A stretch of DNA of 11,852 nucleotides, from the NCBI GenBank assembly GCA_946478985.1, contig CAMLDZ010000097.1:1-11852 (forward strand). Reading direction: 5' to 3'. Numbering within the stretch: the first letter of the stretch is position 1; every line of letters begins with the position of its first letter. Below the pieces are notes generated by a model, which was not told the DNA's origin, searched no databases, and saw nothing but the letters and a program-made list of their open reading frames with translations. Below, piece by piece: positions 1 through 6,609 of the stretch. A program made the position numbers and the translations under genes. This DNA is from an uncultured Solimonas sp. (lineage in GTDB: Bacteria > Pseudomonadota > Gammaproteobacteria > Nevskiales > Nevskiaceae).

Positions 1-51
<51 letters not shown>

Positions 52-90
52 CCACAGGCGCAAGCAGGCTGGCATCGCGTCTGCCGCCTG

Positions 91-139
91 CCCCTCATCC
101 GCCCTGCGGGCACCTTCTCCCCACGCGTGGGGAGAAGGG
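91..139. repeat. REP-like dispersed palindromic repeat, copy 1
   Basis: A short conserved head (CCCCTCATCCGCCC, 91-104) leads into a GCCC-TGC-GGGC mini-hairpin at 101-111. It is followed by a perfect 26-base palindrome at 113-138 with half-site CCTTCTCCCCACG. The same head and arm recur at 8255-8302, so this is a dispersed element and not a gene-specific site. It sits 17 bases past the stop codon of the minus-strand binding-protein gene. There it could stabilise or end that transcript, although no U-tract follows the hairpin. Confidence 0.75.
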
Positions 140-155
140 AAGGCGTGTGCAGCCG

Positions 156-1121
156 TCATTGCGCGGCGGCGAGCGCCGGCTTCTGCCGCAGCATTGCCGT
201 CTCGATGTCGTCAAGCACGCGCTGCGCGGCGAGCGGACCGCCGATCACGGTCCATTGCATCGCATCGACCTCGCGCACGCGGCCGGCCTTGGCGGCGCGC
301 AGCGCGGCGAACGCCGGTTCGTGGCGCAGCGCGCTGAGGCCGTCGGCGTCGGGCGTGAAGCTGCCGATGAACAGCCAGTCGCCGTCGATGTCGGCCAGCA
401 CCTCGCGGCTCAGCGGCGGCGCGTGGCCGGCGCCGGGCGCGCGCTGCGCCGGCGGCCGCGTGAAGCCCAGATCGCCGAGCACGCGGCCGGCGAAGGCCTC
501 GCCGAGCATGTACATCGGCCCGTTCGGCGTCAGTCGCACGATGCTCGCCGATTCGCCGGCGTGATCGCGGAGCTGCGCGCGCAAGGCCTCGATGCGCGTG
601 CGATAGGCCTCGAGCACGCGCGCTGCCGCGTCGTCGCGGCCGACGAAGCTGGCGATGCGGCGCAAGCTGTCCTGCCAGGGTTCGCCGACCTTGAAGCTGA
701 TGACGGTCGGCGCCAGCTGCTGCAACTGTTCCAGCAGCTGCGGTTCCGGGTGGCCACCGGCGATGATCAGGTCCGGCTGCAGCACGACGATGCGATCGAC
801 CGAGGGCTGCGCAAAATTGCCGACGCTGGCGATGCCGTGCGTGCGCTCGCCCAGGTAGGCCGGCGGCTGCGCGCTGCCGCGCGCGTCGGTGGCGCCGACC
901 GGCTTCACCTCCAGCGCCAGCAGCGAATCCAGATCCAGCTCGCTGAGCACGATCACGCGCTGTGGGCGCAGCGGCACCTGCACGACGCGGCCGGCGGCGT
1001 CGGTGACGCTATGGGCGGTGCCGGCGGCGGCCGGCGCCGCCGTATCGCCGCCGCGGTTGCAGCCGCAGAGCAGCGCGGCGACGGCCAGCAGTGCGGCGGC
1101 GGGCAGGGCCAGGCTTCTCAT
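156..1121 (-). CDS. Iron-siderophore ABC transporter substrate-binding lipoprotein
   Basis: This 321-residue protein belongs to the periplasmic binding-protein family of FepB/FecB type, which captures ferric siderophore and delivers it to an inner-membrane ABC importer. The N-terminus is a lipoprotein signal: Met-Arg, a hydrophobic stretch of Ala/Leu/Val, and the lipobox LCGC with the lipidated Cys at position 21. After a short Ala/Gly-rich linker the fold starts around residue 38 (VTDAAGRVVQVP, then RVIVLSELDLDSLLAL). The segment VDRIVVLQPDLIIAGG (108-123) is typical of the N-lobe of this family. The start at 1121 is chosen because the signal peptide begins there, a GAGGA site lies three bases upstream, and the ATG overlaps the stop of the upstream reductase gene (ATGA). 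The frame stays open much further upstream, but that part is shadow coding. No permease or ATPase gene follows before the window ends. Confidence 0.9.
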   Translation of the reverse strand: MRSLALPAAALLAVAALLCGCNRGGDTAAPAAAGTAHSVTDAAGRVVQVPLRPQRVIVLSELDLDSLLALEVKPVGATDARGSAQPPAYLGERTHGIASVGNFAQPSVDRIVVLQPDLIIAGGHPEPQLLEQLQQLAPTVISFKVGEPWQDSLRRIASFVGRDDAAARVLEAYRTRIEALRAQLRDHAGESASIVRLTPNGPMYMLGEAFAGRVLGDLGFTRPPAQRAPGAGHAPPLSREVLADIDGDWLFIGSFTPDADGLSALRHEPAFAALRAAKAGRVREVDAMQWTVIGGPLAAQRVLDDIETAMLRQKPALAAAQ

Positions 1122-1948
1122 GCGTCCTCGTCCATCAGCTGATGGCGTTGTTCGTGGTACTGCTCCTCGCTGTGGCCGCGGCGCCAATACGGCACCGCGT
1201 ACAGCGCTTCGCGCGGCAGCCGGCGCTCGATGCGCAGATGGCTGCGGATGGCGATGACGGCGCTGGTTTCGCCGGCGACCGTCGCCGATACGGTGGCGCG
1301 CTCCGGCCAATCCAGTGCGCGCACGGCGTCCGGCAGCGGGCTGGGCTCGGCGGCGGGCAGCCAGCGCAAGGCCACGCCGCGCGGATGGCGCAGCGCCGGT
1401 GCCGGCGCGCCGGGCGCGATCTCGATCAGCGCGATGCCGCAGGCATCGGCCGGCAGCTGTTCGAGCACGGCGGCGATCGCCGGCAGCGCCGACAGGTCGC
1501 CGGCCAGCAGGAAGAACTGCGCGTCGGCGTGCAGCAGCGGCGGGCCGCCGGGACCGGCCAGGCCCAGGCTGTCGCCGATCCTTGCGCGCGCCGCCCAGCG
1601 CGAGGCCGGACCGTCGTCGCCGTGCAGGACGAACTCGATGTCGAGCGTGCGCCGCCGCGCGTCGAGGCTGCGCACGCTGTAGCTGCGCGCCGCCGGCCGC
1701 GGCCCGGCCGGCCATTGCGGGCCGCTGCTGCCGAGCAGCGGCAGCACGGCGTCGGCGCCGGGGGCCGGAATGAACAGCTTGATGTGGGCGCCGGGGCCCA
1801 GATCCGGAAAGTCGTGCAGGTCCTCGCCGCCGAAGCGGATGCGGCGCAGCTGCGGATGCGGCGACGCGGCGTGCAGCACGGTCAGCCGGCGCGGGCGGGT
1901 GGCGGGCAGGACGGAACGCCGCGACGGCGGCGCTGAGGCAAATGACAT
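1118..1948 (-). CDS. Siderophore-interacting protein (ViuB-like FAD-dependent ferric-siderophore reductase)
   Basis: A 276-residue cytoplasmic flavoprotein of the SIP/ViuB family, which releases iron from imported ferric siderophore by reduction with NAD(P)H or ferredoxin. Family marks in order are the FAD-binding segment RSYSVR (88-93), the nucleotide-binding-domain signature LLAGDLSALPA (147-157), GETSAV (226-231), and the C-terminal YWRRG (254-258) followed by EEQYHE. Length is normal for the family. Its stop overlaps the ATG of the binding-protein gene, so the two are probably translationally coupled. The start is uncertain. I chose the ATG at 1948 because the upstream in-frame extension to 2110 is Arg-rich and unlike the family, and it contains a strong hairpin. 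However, the ATG at 2110 overlaps the stop of the AraC gene as ATGA, which would suit coupling. No good ribosome site is visible before 1948. Confidence 0.9.
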   Translation of the reverse strand: MSFASAPPSRRSVLPATRPRRLTVLHAASPHPQLRRIRFGGEDLHDFPDLGPGAHIKLFIPAPGADAVLPLLGSSGPQWPAGPRPAARSYSVRSLDARRRTLDIEFVLHGDDGPASRWAARARIGDSLGLAGPGGPPLLHADAQFFLLAGDLSALPAIAAVLEQLPADACGIALIEIAPGAPAPALRHPRGVALRWLPAAEPSPLPDAVRALDWPERATVSATVAGETSAVIAIRSHLRIERRLPREALYAVPYWRRGHSEEQYHEQRHQLMDEDA

Positions 1949-1982
1949 CGCGCGGACCGGCGACAGGGCGGCCGCGAACCAT

Positions 1983-2022
1983 AAGCGCCACCGTCGCGGC
2001 ATGGCAGGGCGCGACGGCGCTT
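1983..2022 (-). promoter_or_regulatory. Interrupted hairpin between the AraC gene and the reductase gene
   Basis: Arms AAGCGCC (1983-1989) and GTCGCG (1993-1998) pair with CGCGAC (2010-2015) and GGCGCTT (2016-2022). This gives 13 base pairs with a 3-base bulge and an 11-base loop. It lies in the 158 bases between the AraC stop and the chosen reductase start. It could act as an attenuator, an mRNA-processing site or a weak terminator. It lacks a U-tract, so a simple intrinsic terminator is unlikely. The function is inference; the pairing is seen directly. Confidence 0.4.
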
Positions 2023-2106
2023 TGATCGCCGCGAAAACGACATTGCGCGCCGCGCAAAGACCGCCAGAGGCGACGCCGCGCCGCGCGCGGTGTCGACGCG
2101 CCGCCT

Positions 2107-3105
2107 TCATGCGCGGCCGCGCAGACGGCCCGGCGGCGTGCCGAACTGGCGACGGAACGCGGTCGCGAAGTTGGCGGCGCTGGTATAGCCGGCCAGATGC
2201 GCGGCCTCGCCAACACTGACGCCGTCACGCTCGATCGCCGCGCGCGCCAGCTGCAGCAGCCGGCGCCGCTGGTAGGCGAACACGCTCATGCCGGTGTAGG
2301 CGCGGAAGTAGCGCTGCAGCGTGCTCGCGCTCATGCCGATGCGCGCCGCCAGCGCCTCCAGCGAATGGCCGTCGCCCTCGCCGCTGTCGAGGAACTCGCG
2401 CAGCTGCGCCAGTCGACGCTGCTCGCGCGGCCGCAGGCTGGCGGCGCCGGCGGGCTCCTCGCCGGACACCGCGCCGAGGCCCTCGGCGACGATCTCCAGA
2501 CAGCGGCTTTCCAGGTACAGGCTCATCAGCGGCGCGCCGGGCGCGCGCATGTCGAGCAGATCGCCGGCCAGCGCCAGCAGCCGCGGCGACATCCGCCAGC
2601 GCTGTGCCGCCAGGTGGGTATGGCGGAAGTGACTGAGACGCGGATGCGGCGCCAGCGCATCCGCGCTGTCGTCGAGCCAGCGCTGGCCCAGCGCGAGGCT
2701 GACGACGCGGCGGCGGGCGCCGCGGCGCAGGCGCCGGGTGAAGGCCTCCGGCTCCGACAGCGTGATCGCCAGGCCTTCGTACAGCAGCGCCTGATCGCTG
2801 CGGCGCTGCGGGCCGAGCTGGAAACGGCGCTCGCCGTAGGAGACGTCGGCCTCGCCGGCCAGCGGCAGCACCAGCAGCAGGCCGGCCGGCAGCGCCGTGT
2901 TGACGTCCATGTCCTGCTGGTCGCAGACGTCGGAGGCGTACAGCGACAGGCCGGGGCGCAGGTGCAGCTCGCGGACGCAGCCGGTCATCACCGCATCGCC
3001 GGCCTGCGAGACGACGCCGGCGGCGCCGCCGGGCGTCGCCAGCCCGGGCGTCAGCAGCTGTCCGCAATCGACGGTGCGGCGTGACAGAAATTGTCCTTGA
3101 TGCAT
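2107..3105 (-). CDS. AraC-family transcriptional regulator of siderophore genes (PchR/YbtA-like layout)
   Basis: A 332-residue regulator with an N-terminal sensing domain of about 240 residues and a C-terminal AraC DNA-binding domain. The first helix-turn-helix is at about 249-270 (LEALAARIGMSASTLQRYF). The second is at about 297-320 (SVGEAAHLAGYTSAANFATAF), ending with the family FG-x-PP-x-R motif. The stretch LYLESRCLEIVAE (197-209), just before the DNA-binding part, resembles siderophore regulators such as PchR. In that family the ferric siderophore is a co-inducer of its own receptor and biosynthesis genes. The ATG at 3105 is preferred, with GGAG ten bases upstream. The open frame extends to 3291, but that part would run through the divergent promoter and Fur box and has no family character. 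The gene is divergent from the receptor, as expected for a local activator. The siderophore it senses is inferred from context. Confidence 0.88.
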   Translation of the reverse strand: MHQGQFLSRRTVDCGQLLTPGLATPGGAAGVVSQAGDAVMTGCVRELHLRPGLSLYASDVCDQQDMDVNTALPAGLLLVLPLAGEADVSYGERRFQLGPQRRSDQALLYEGLAITLSEPEAFTRRLRRGARRRVVSLALGQRWLDDSADALAPHPRLSHFRHTHLAAQRWRMSPRLLALAGDLLDMRAPGAPLMSLYLESRCLEIVAEGLGAVSGEEPAGAASLRPREQRRLAQLREFLDSGEGDGHSLEALAARIGMSASTLQRYFRAYTGMSVFAYQRRRLLQLARAAIERDGVSVGEAAHLAGYTSAANFATAFRRQFGTPPGRLRGRA

Positions 3106-3312
3106 GAACTTGGCGCTCCACGGCCAGCCGCTCGGTGCCGGCGCGAGGCTGGCCAGCAGCGCGTTCACGGCAGTTTTTGTTGCACCGCAGCCTGCCTGCT
3201 CGGCAAAGACTTCTGCCCGCAGCGCAAAACCGGCTGGCGACGGCCGACCAGAAAATATCGTCCCTTCCTGGTTAATGCAAATCATTCTCAATTGTTCGGG
3301 GACGTCGTTACA
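3106..3312. promoter_or_regulatory. Divergent control region between the AraC regulator and the TonB receptor
   Basis: These 207 bases separate the two divergent genes and are clearly more AT-rich on the receptor side (about 3170-3300). They hold the Fur-box match at 3271-3289 and an inverted repeat GGCCAGCC (3122-3129) / GGCTGGCC (3147-3154) just upstream of the AraC start. I could not fix -35 and -10 boxes with confidence in either direction. An AraC-type binding site is expected here but cannot be assigned by eye. Confidence 0.6.
3271..3289 (+). promoter_or_regulatory. Fur box
   Basis: The 19 bases GTTAATGCAAATCATTCTC match the classical Fur consensus GATAATGATAATCATTATC at 15 of 19 positions, including the central AATCATT core. 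The site lies 24 bases before the receptor ATG, where bound Fur-Fe would block transcription of the receptor and the entC-entE genes behind it. It may also act on the divergent AraC gene. In this very GC-rich window an AT-rich match of this quality is unlikely to be chance. Confidence 0.85.
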
Positions 3313-5298
3313 ATGAAAACCAACACCGCCGCCGCGTCGGCCCTTTCGCTGCCGGTGGCCGTGCCGCTGGCGCTATTGATGGCCGTCGCCGGCCCCGCCG
3401 CGCAGGCGCAGCAGGCCCAGGAGCCGCCCGCCGCGGCGGCGACCACGCTCGAGGCGGTCAAGGTGGAAGCCACGGCGGTGGCCGAGAACACGGTGGGGCA
3501 AACGGTGGAGGACACGCCGTCGACCTCGCTGCAGGACGTCTTTGCCAATGACGCCTCGGTCAGCGTCGGTGGCCCGACCGGCTTTTCGCAAAAGGTCTAT
3601 GTCAACGGTGTCGAGGAGCAGAACCTCAACGTGCAAGTCGATGGCGTGCGCCAGTCCAACAACATCTGGCACCACAACTCCAATCTGCTGATCGACCCGG
3701 GCCTGATCAAGGCGGTGTCGGTGGACGCCGGCGTGGCGCCGGCCGACGCCGGTCCGGGTGCGGTCGGCGGTTCGCTGCGCTATGAAACGCGCGATGTCGC
3801 CGATCTGCTGCCGGACGGCCGCAATTTCGGCGCCTTCATCGGCGGTGCGTACGAAAGCAATGCCGAGACCTGGCGCGAATCCGGCGCCGTCTACGGTCGC
3901 AGCCAGGGCTTCGAGGCCCTGGGCTACCTCAGCCACGGCGAAGGCAAGAATTACGAGGATGGCGACGGCAGGCAGGTGCAGGGTACCGGCGTCAACCTGC
4001 TCAGCACGCTCGGCAAGCTGGCCTACACCGGCAGCGGCGGCCATCGTCTCGAAGCCAACCTGCAGTATCTGCGCGACGACGACATCCGTCCGTTCCGCGC
4101 CAACTTCGCCGGCGTGCGCGACACCGTCACGCTGGCGCCGAACAAGTTCGAGCGCAGCACCGCCAGCCTCGAATACAGCAGCAGCCAGCCGACCGATCGC
4201 CTCGACCCGCTGCTGCGCGTCTACTACAACGGCACCGGCATCGACCGCCCGAGCGCCGACGGCAATTTCGCGCGCGGCTACTTCGACGCCCGCGTCGACA
4301 GCATCGGCGCCACTGCGCAGAACAGCTTCCGCACGCCGCTGGGCCGCCTCACCGGCGGCCTGGACTTCTTCGAGGACCAGACCGAGGTCGACAACTTCCA
4401 CGACCCGCTGTTCGAGGAGAAGGCGAGCAACATCGGCGCCTTCGTGCAGCTGCGCAGCAAGCCGGTCGAGGCGCTCGATGTCTCCGCCGGCCTGCGCTAC
4501 GACTACAACGACTTCACCTCGGTCGACCACAAGTCCTACGACGACAGCGGCTTCAGCCCCAACCTCAGCCTGCGTTACGCCCTGCTGCCAGGCCTGGGCA
4601 TCAGCGGTGCCTACAACTACGTGTTCGGCGGCATGCCGCTGACCGCGGTCGGCAACTTCCACGCCACGCAGTACGTCTACGCAGACGATCTGAAGTCGCA
4701 GAAGTCGCGCAACGGCAAGCTGGGCATCGACTACAGCGTGCACGGCCTCAGGCTCGACGCCGAGTACTTCTCGACGACGATCAAGAACTCGGCAGCCTAT
4801 GACGAGGAAAACGCGCCGGCGCTGCGCATCAACGGTCCGCAACTGGAGACCGAGGGCTTCAACCTCGGCGCCTCGTATGCCTGGAAGCACGCCGAAGCCG
4901 GCCTCAGCTACACCAACACCGACATCCAGTACGACAACGCCGATATCGGCACCAATGCCTTCGCGCTCGGCACGCCGGTCGGCGAGCTGTTCAAGCTGCA
5001 CGGCGCCTGGCTGCTGCCGTCGCTGGGGCTGAAGTTCGGCGCCACCGGCGAGATCGCGCTGAAGTTCGACTATCCGGCGTCGTCGAGCAATGTCGATCTC
5101 GACGACTACGAAGTCTTCAACGTCTACGGCCAATGGCAGCCGGCGGCGCTGCGCAATCTGCTGCTGCGGCTGGAGGTCAACAACCTTGCCGACGCCGCCT
5201 ACACCAACCGCTACACCTCGGGTGCTTCGCTCGGCTTCGTGCAGCCGCTGCAGGACCCGGGCCGCAACATCGTGCTGTCGGCGCGCTACACGTTCTGA
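3313..5298 (+). CDS. TonB-dependent outer-membrane receptor, probably for a catecholate siderophore
   Basis: A 661-residue outer-membrane receptor. The signal peptide runs to about residue 32-34 (hydrophobic Leu/Val/Ala stretch ending AQAQQA). A TonB-box-like segment (LEAVKVEATA) follows at about 46-55, then the plug domain. The plug includes VYVNGVEEQNLNVQVDGVRQ and the GAVGGSLRYETRD region that leads into the barrel. The remainder is a 22-strand-type barrel of alternating aromatic and polar strands, including VNNLADAAYTNRYTSG near the end. It closes with SARYTF and the terminal Phe required for outer-membrane assembly. Length is at the shorter end for TonB receptors. The ATG at 3313 is chosen because the signal peptide starts there; upstream in-frame residues are non-coding. 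A weak GGGGA lies ten bases before it. Preceded by a Fur box and followed by DHB biosynthesis genes, it most likely imports the siderophore made here. The substrate cannot be read from sequence alone. Confidence 0.93.
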   Translation: MKTNTAAASALSLPVAVPLALLMAVAGPAAQAQQAQEPPAAAATTLEAVKVEATAVAENTVGQTVEDTPSTSLQDVFANDASVSVGGPTGFSQKVYVNGVEEQNLNVQVDGVRQSNNIWHHNSNLLIDPGLIKAVSVDAGVAPADAGPGAVGGSLRYETRDVADLLPDGRNFGAFIGGAYESNAETWRESGAVYGRSQGFEALGYLSHGEGKNYEDGDGRQVQGTGVNLLSTLGKLAYTGSGGHRLEANLQYLRDDDIRPFRANFAGVRDTVTLAPNKFERSTASLEYSSSQPTDRLDPLLRVYYNGTGIDRPSADGNFARGYFDARVDSIGATAQNSFRTPLGRLTGGLDFFEDQTEVDNFHDPLFEEKASNIGAFVQLRSKPVEALDVSAGLRYDYNDFTSVDHKSYDDSGFSPNLSLRYALLPGLGISGAYNYVFGGMPLTAVGNFHATQYVYADDLKSQKSRNGKLGIDYSVHGLRLDAEYFSTTIKNSAAYDEENAPALRINGPQLETEGFNLGASYAWKHAEAGLSYTNTDIQYDNADIGTNAFALGTPVGELFKLHGAWLLPSLGLKFGATGEIALKFDYPASSSNVDLDDYEVFNVYGQWQPAALRNLLLRLEVNNLADAAYTNRYTSGASLGFVQPLQDPGRNIVLSARYTF

Positions 5299-5337
5299 AG
5301 CGTCGCGGTGCGCGCATCGCACACGTCGGGGGGGCCA

Positions 5338-5353
5338 TGAGTCGGGGGACTCA
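5338..5353 (+). promoter_or_regulatory. Short perfect inverted repeat in the entC leader
   Basis: TGAGTC (5338-5343) and GACTCA (5348-5353) form a six-base-pair stem with a GGGG loop, 20 bases before the entC start. The 75-base gap between the receptor stop and entC also holds a GTGCG/CGCAC stem (5308-5322). Neither is followed by a U-run. A 14-codon open frame with a G-rich stretch before its ATG starts at 5337 and overlaps the entC start (stop 5379-5381). These could tune translation of entC after the receptor, but chance is a real alternative. Confidence 0.25.
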
Positions 5354-5373
5354 AACGGATCGCGGAGGATCTG

Positions 5374-6609
5374 ATGGCTGAAGATCTGCAGGCAGAACAG
5401 GCATGGCAGGACGCGGCGCCGGCGGCGCCGGTGCTGCAGACATCGAGGCTCGGCGCCAACGCGCTGCTCGAACAGTACTCGGCGACATCGAGCTTCTTCT
5501 TCGCCTCGCCGCGCCTGACGCTGCTCGGCGAGGGCGTGCTGGCACGCCTGGCGCCGAGCCGCAGCGGCGCGGTCGGCGAGGCCGTGACGCGGCTGCTCAA
5601 GGCGCTGCGGCGCGATGGCCAGCCGCATCCGCTGGCGGTCGGCGCACTGCCGTTCGACCGCAGCGGCGAGCCGGTGCTCTACGTCCCGGCGCAGATCCTG
5701 CGCGGCGACTGCCTGCAGCACGCGCAGCTGCCGGAGGTGCGCCCCGCCGCGCAGCCCTGCGCGCTGCGCGAGCAGCCGAGCGCTGAGGTCTACGCGCAGG
5801 GCGTGCGTCGCGCGCTGCAGCGGATGCAGGACGGCGAGCTGAAGAAGGTGGTGCTGTCGCGCACGCTGGAGCTGCTCAGCCAAACCGATATCGACCAGCC
5901 GCAGCTGCTGCGCAACCTGGCGCGACGCAATGTCGCCGGCTACAGCTTCGCGGTCGATCTGCCGCCGCCGGTCCGTGGCGTGAGCCCGCGGCGCCTGATC
6001 GGCGCCAGCCCCGAGCTGCTGCTGGAACGACGCGGCCTGCAGGTGATCGCCAATCCGATCGCCGGCACCGTGCCGCGCGTCGGCGATCCGCATGAGGACC
6101 GGCGCCGCGGCGCGGCGCTGCTGCAGTCGGCCAAGGACCGCCACGAGCATGCGCTGGTGGTTGACGCGGTGGTCGAGGCGCTGCGGCCGTATTGCCACCG
6201 CATCGACTGCCCGGCCGAGCCGGAGGTGATCAGCACCGCGACGCTGTGGCATCTGGCCACCCGCATCCGTGCCGAGCTGCGCGATCCGACGGTATCGTCC
6301 ATCGATCTGGCCCGCGCGCTGCATCCGACGCCCGCCGTCTGCGGCGAGCCGCGCGAACTCGCGGCGCAGGCGATCGCCGAGCTGGAATCGTTCCCGCGCG
6401 GCCTGTTCGCCGGCATGGTCGGCTGGTGCGATGCCAGCGGCGACGGCGAGTGGGCAGTGACCATCCGCTGCGCCGAAGTCGAAGCCGGGCGCGCACGGCT
6501 GTACGCCGGCGCCGGCATCGTGCCGAGCTCCAATCCGCTGCTCGAAGTCACCGAGACTGCCGCCAAGTTCCGCGCCATGCTCGATGCGCTCGGCGGGCGG
6601 AGCGCATGA
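5374..6609 (+). CDS. entC: Isochorismate synthase
   Basis: A 411-residue enzyme of the EntC/DhbC/VibC family (chorismate-binding fold), converting chorismate to isochorismate with Mg2+ in the cytosol. This is the first committed step to 2,3-dihydroxybenzoate. The C-terminal two thirds carry the family signatures. KVVLSR with the general-base Lys158 follows GELK. Next are [10 protein letters not shown] (about 210-219), the segment NPIAGTVPR with its downstream [12 protein letters not shown], then [11 protein letters not shown] and the [13 protein letters not shown] stretch. [27 protein letters not shown] and a final ETAAKFRAM close the active site. It is slightly longer than E. coli EntC because of a variable N-terminus. 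The ATG at 5374 has a clear GGAGG at 5364-5368. The stop overlaps the entE start as ATGA, which indicates translational coupling. Salicylate or menaquinone variants of the fold exist, but the neighbours fix the DHB role. Confidence 0.95.
   Translation: MAEDLQAEQAWQDAAPAAPVLQTSRLGANALLEQYSATSSFFFASPRLTLLGEGVLARLAPSRSGAVGEAVTRLLKALRRDGQPHPLAVGALPFDRSGEPVLYVPAQILRGDCLQHAQLPEVRPAAQPCALREQPSAEVYAQGVRRALQRMQDGELKKVVLSRTLELLSQTDIDQPQLLRNLARRNVAGYSFAVDLPPPVRGVSPRRLIGASPELLLERRGLQVIANPIAGTVPRVGDPHEDRRRGAALLQSAKDRHEHALVVDAVVEALRPYCHRIDCPAEPEVISTATLWHLATRIRAELRDPTVSSIDLARALHPTPAVCGEPRELAAQAIAELESFPRGLFAGMVGWCDASGDGEWAVTIRCAEVEAGRARLYAGAGIVPSSNPLLEVTETAAKFRAMLDALGGRSA

Noticed and set aside
156..2228. 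A single 690-codon open frame on the minus strand covering the binding protein and upstream sequence
   Set aside because: Only the part from 1121 down has protein character and a lipoprotein signal. The upstream half is Arg/Ala-rich shadow of the reductase gene in another frame.
3106..3291. Longer AraC protein starting at 3291
   Set aside because: It would place coding sequence across the Fur box and divergent promoter, and the extra residues do not resemble AraC regulators.
3373..6324. A 983-codon antisense open frame across the receptor and entC
   Set aside because: Its composition is Arg/Gln/Ala/Val-rich with no domain character. It is a GC-driven shadow of two well-identified plus-strand genes.
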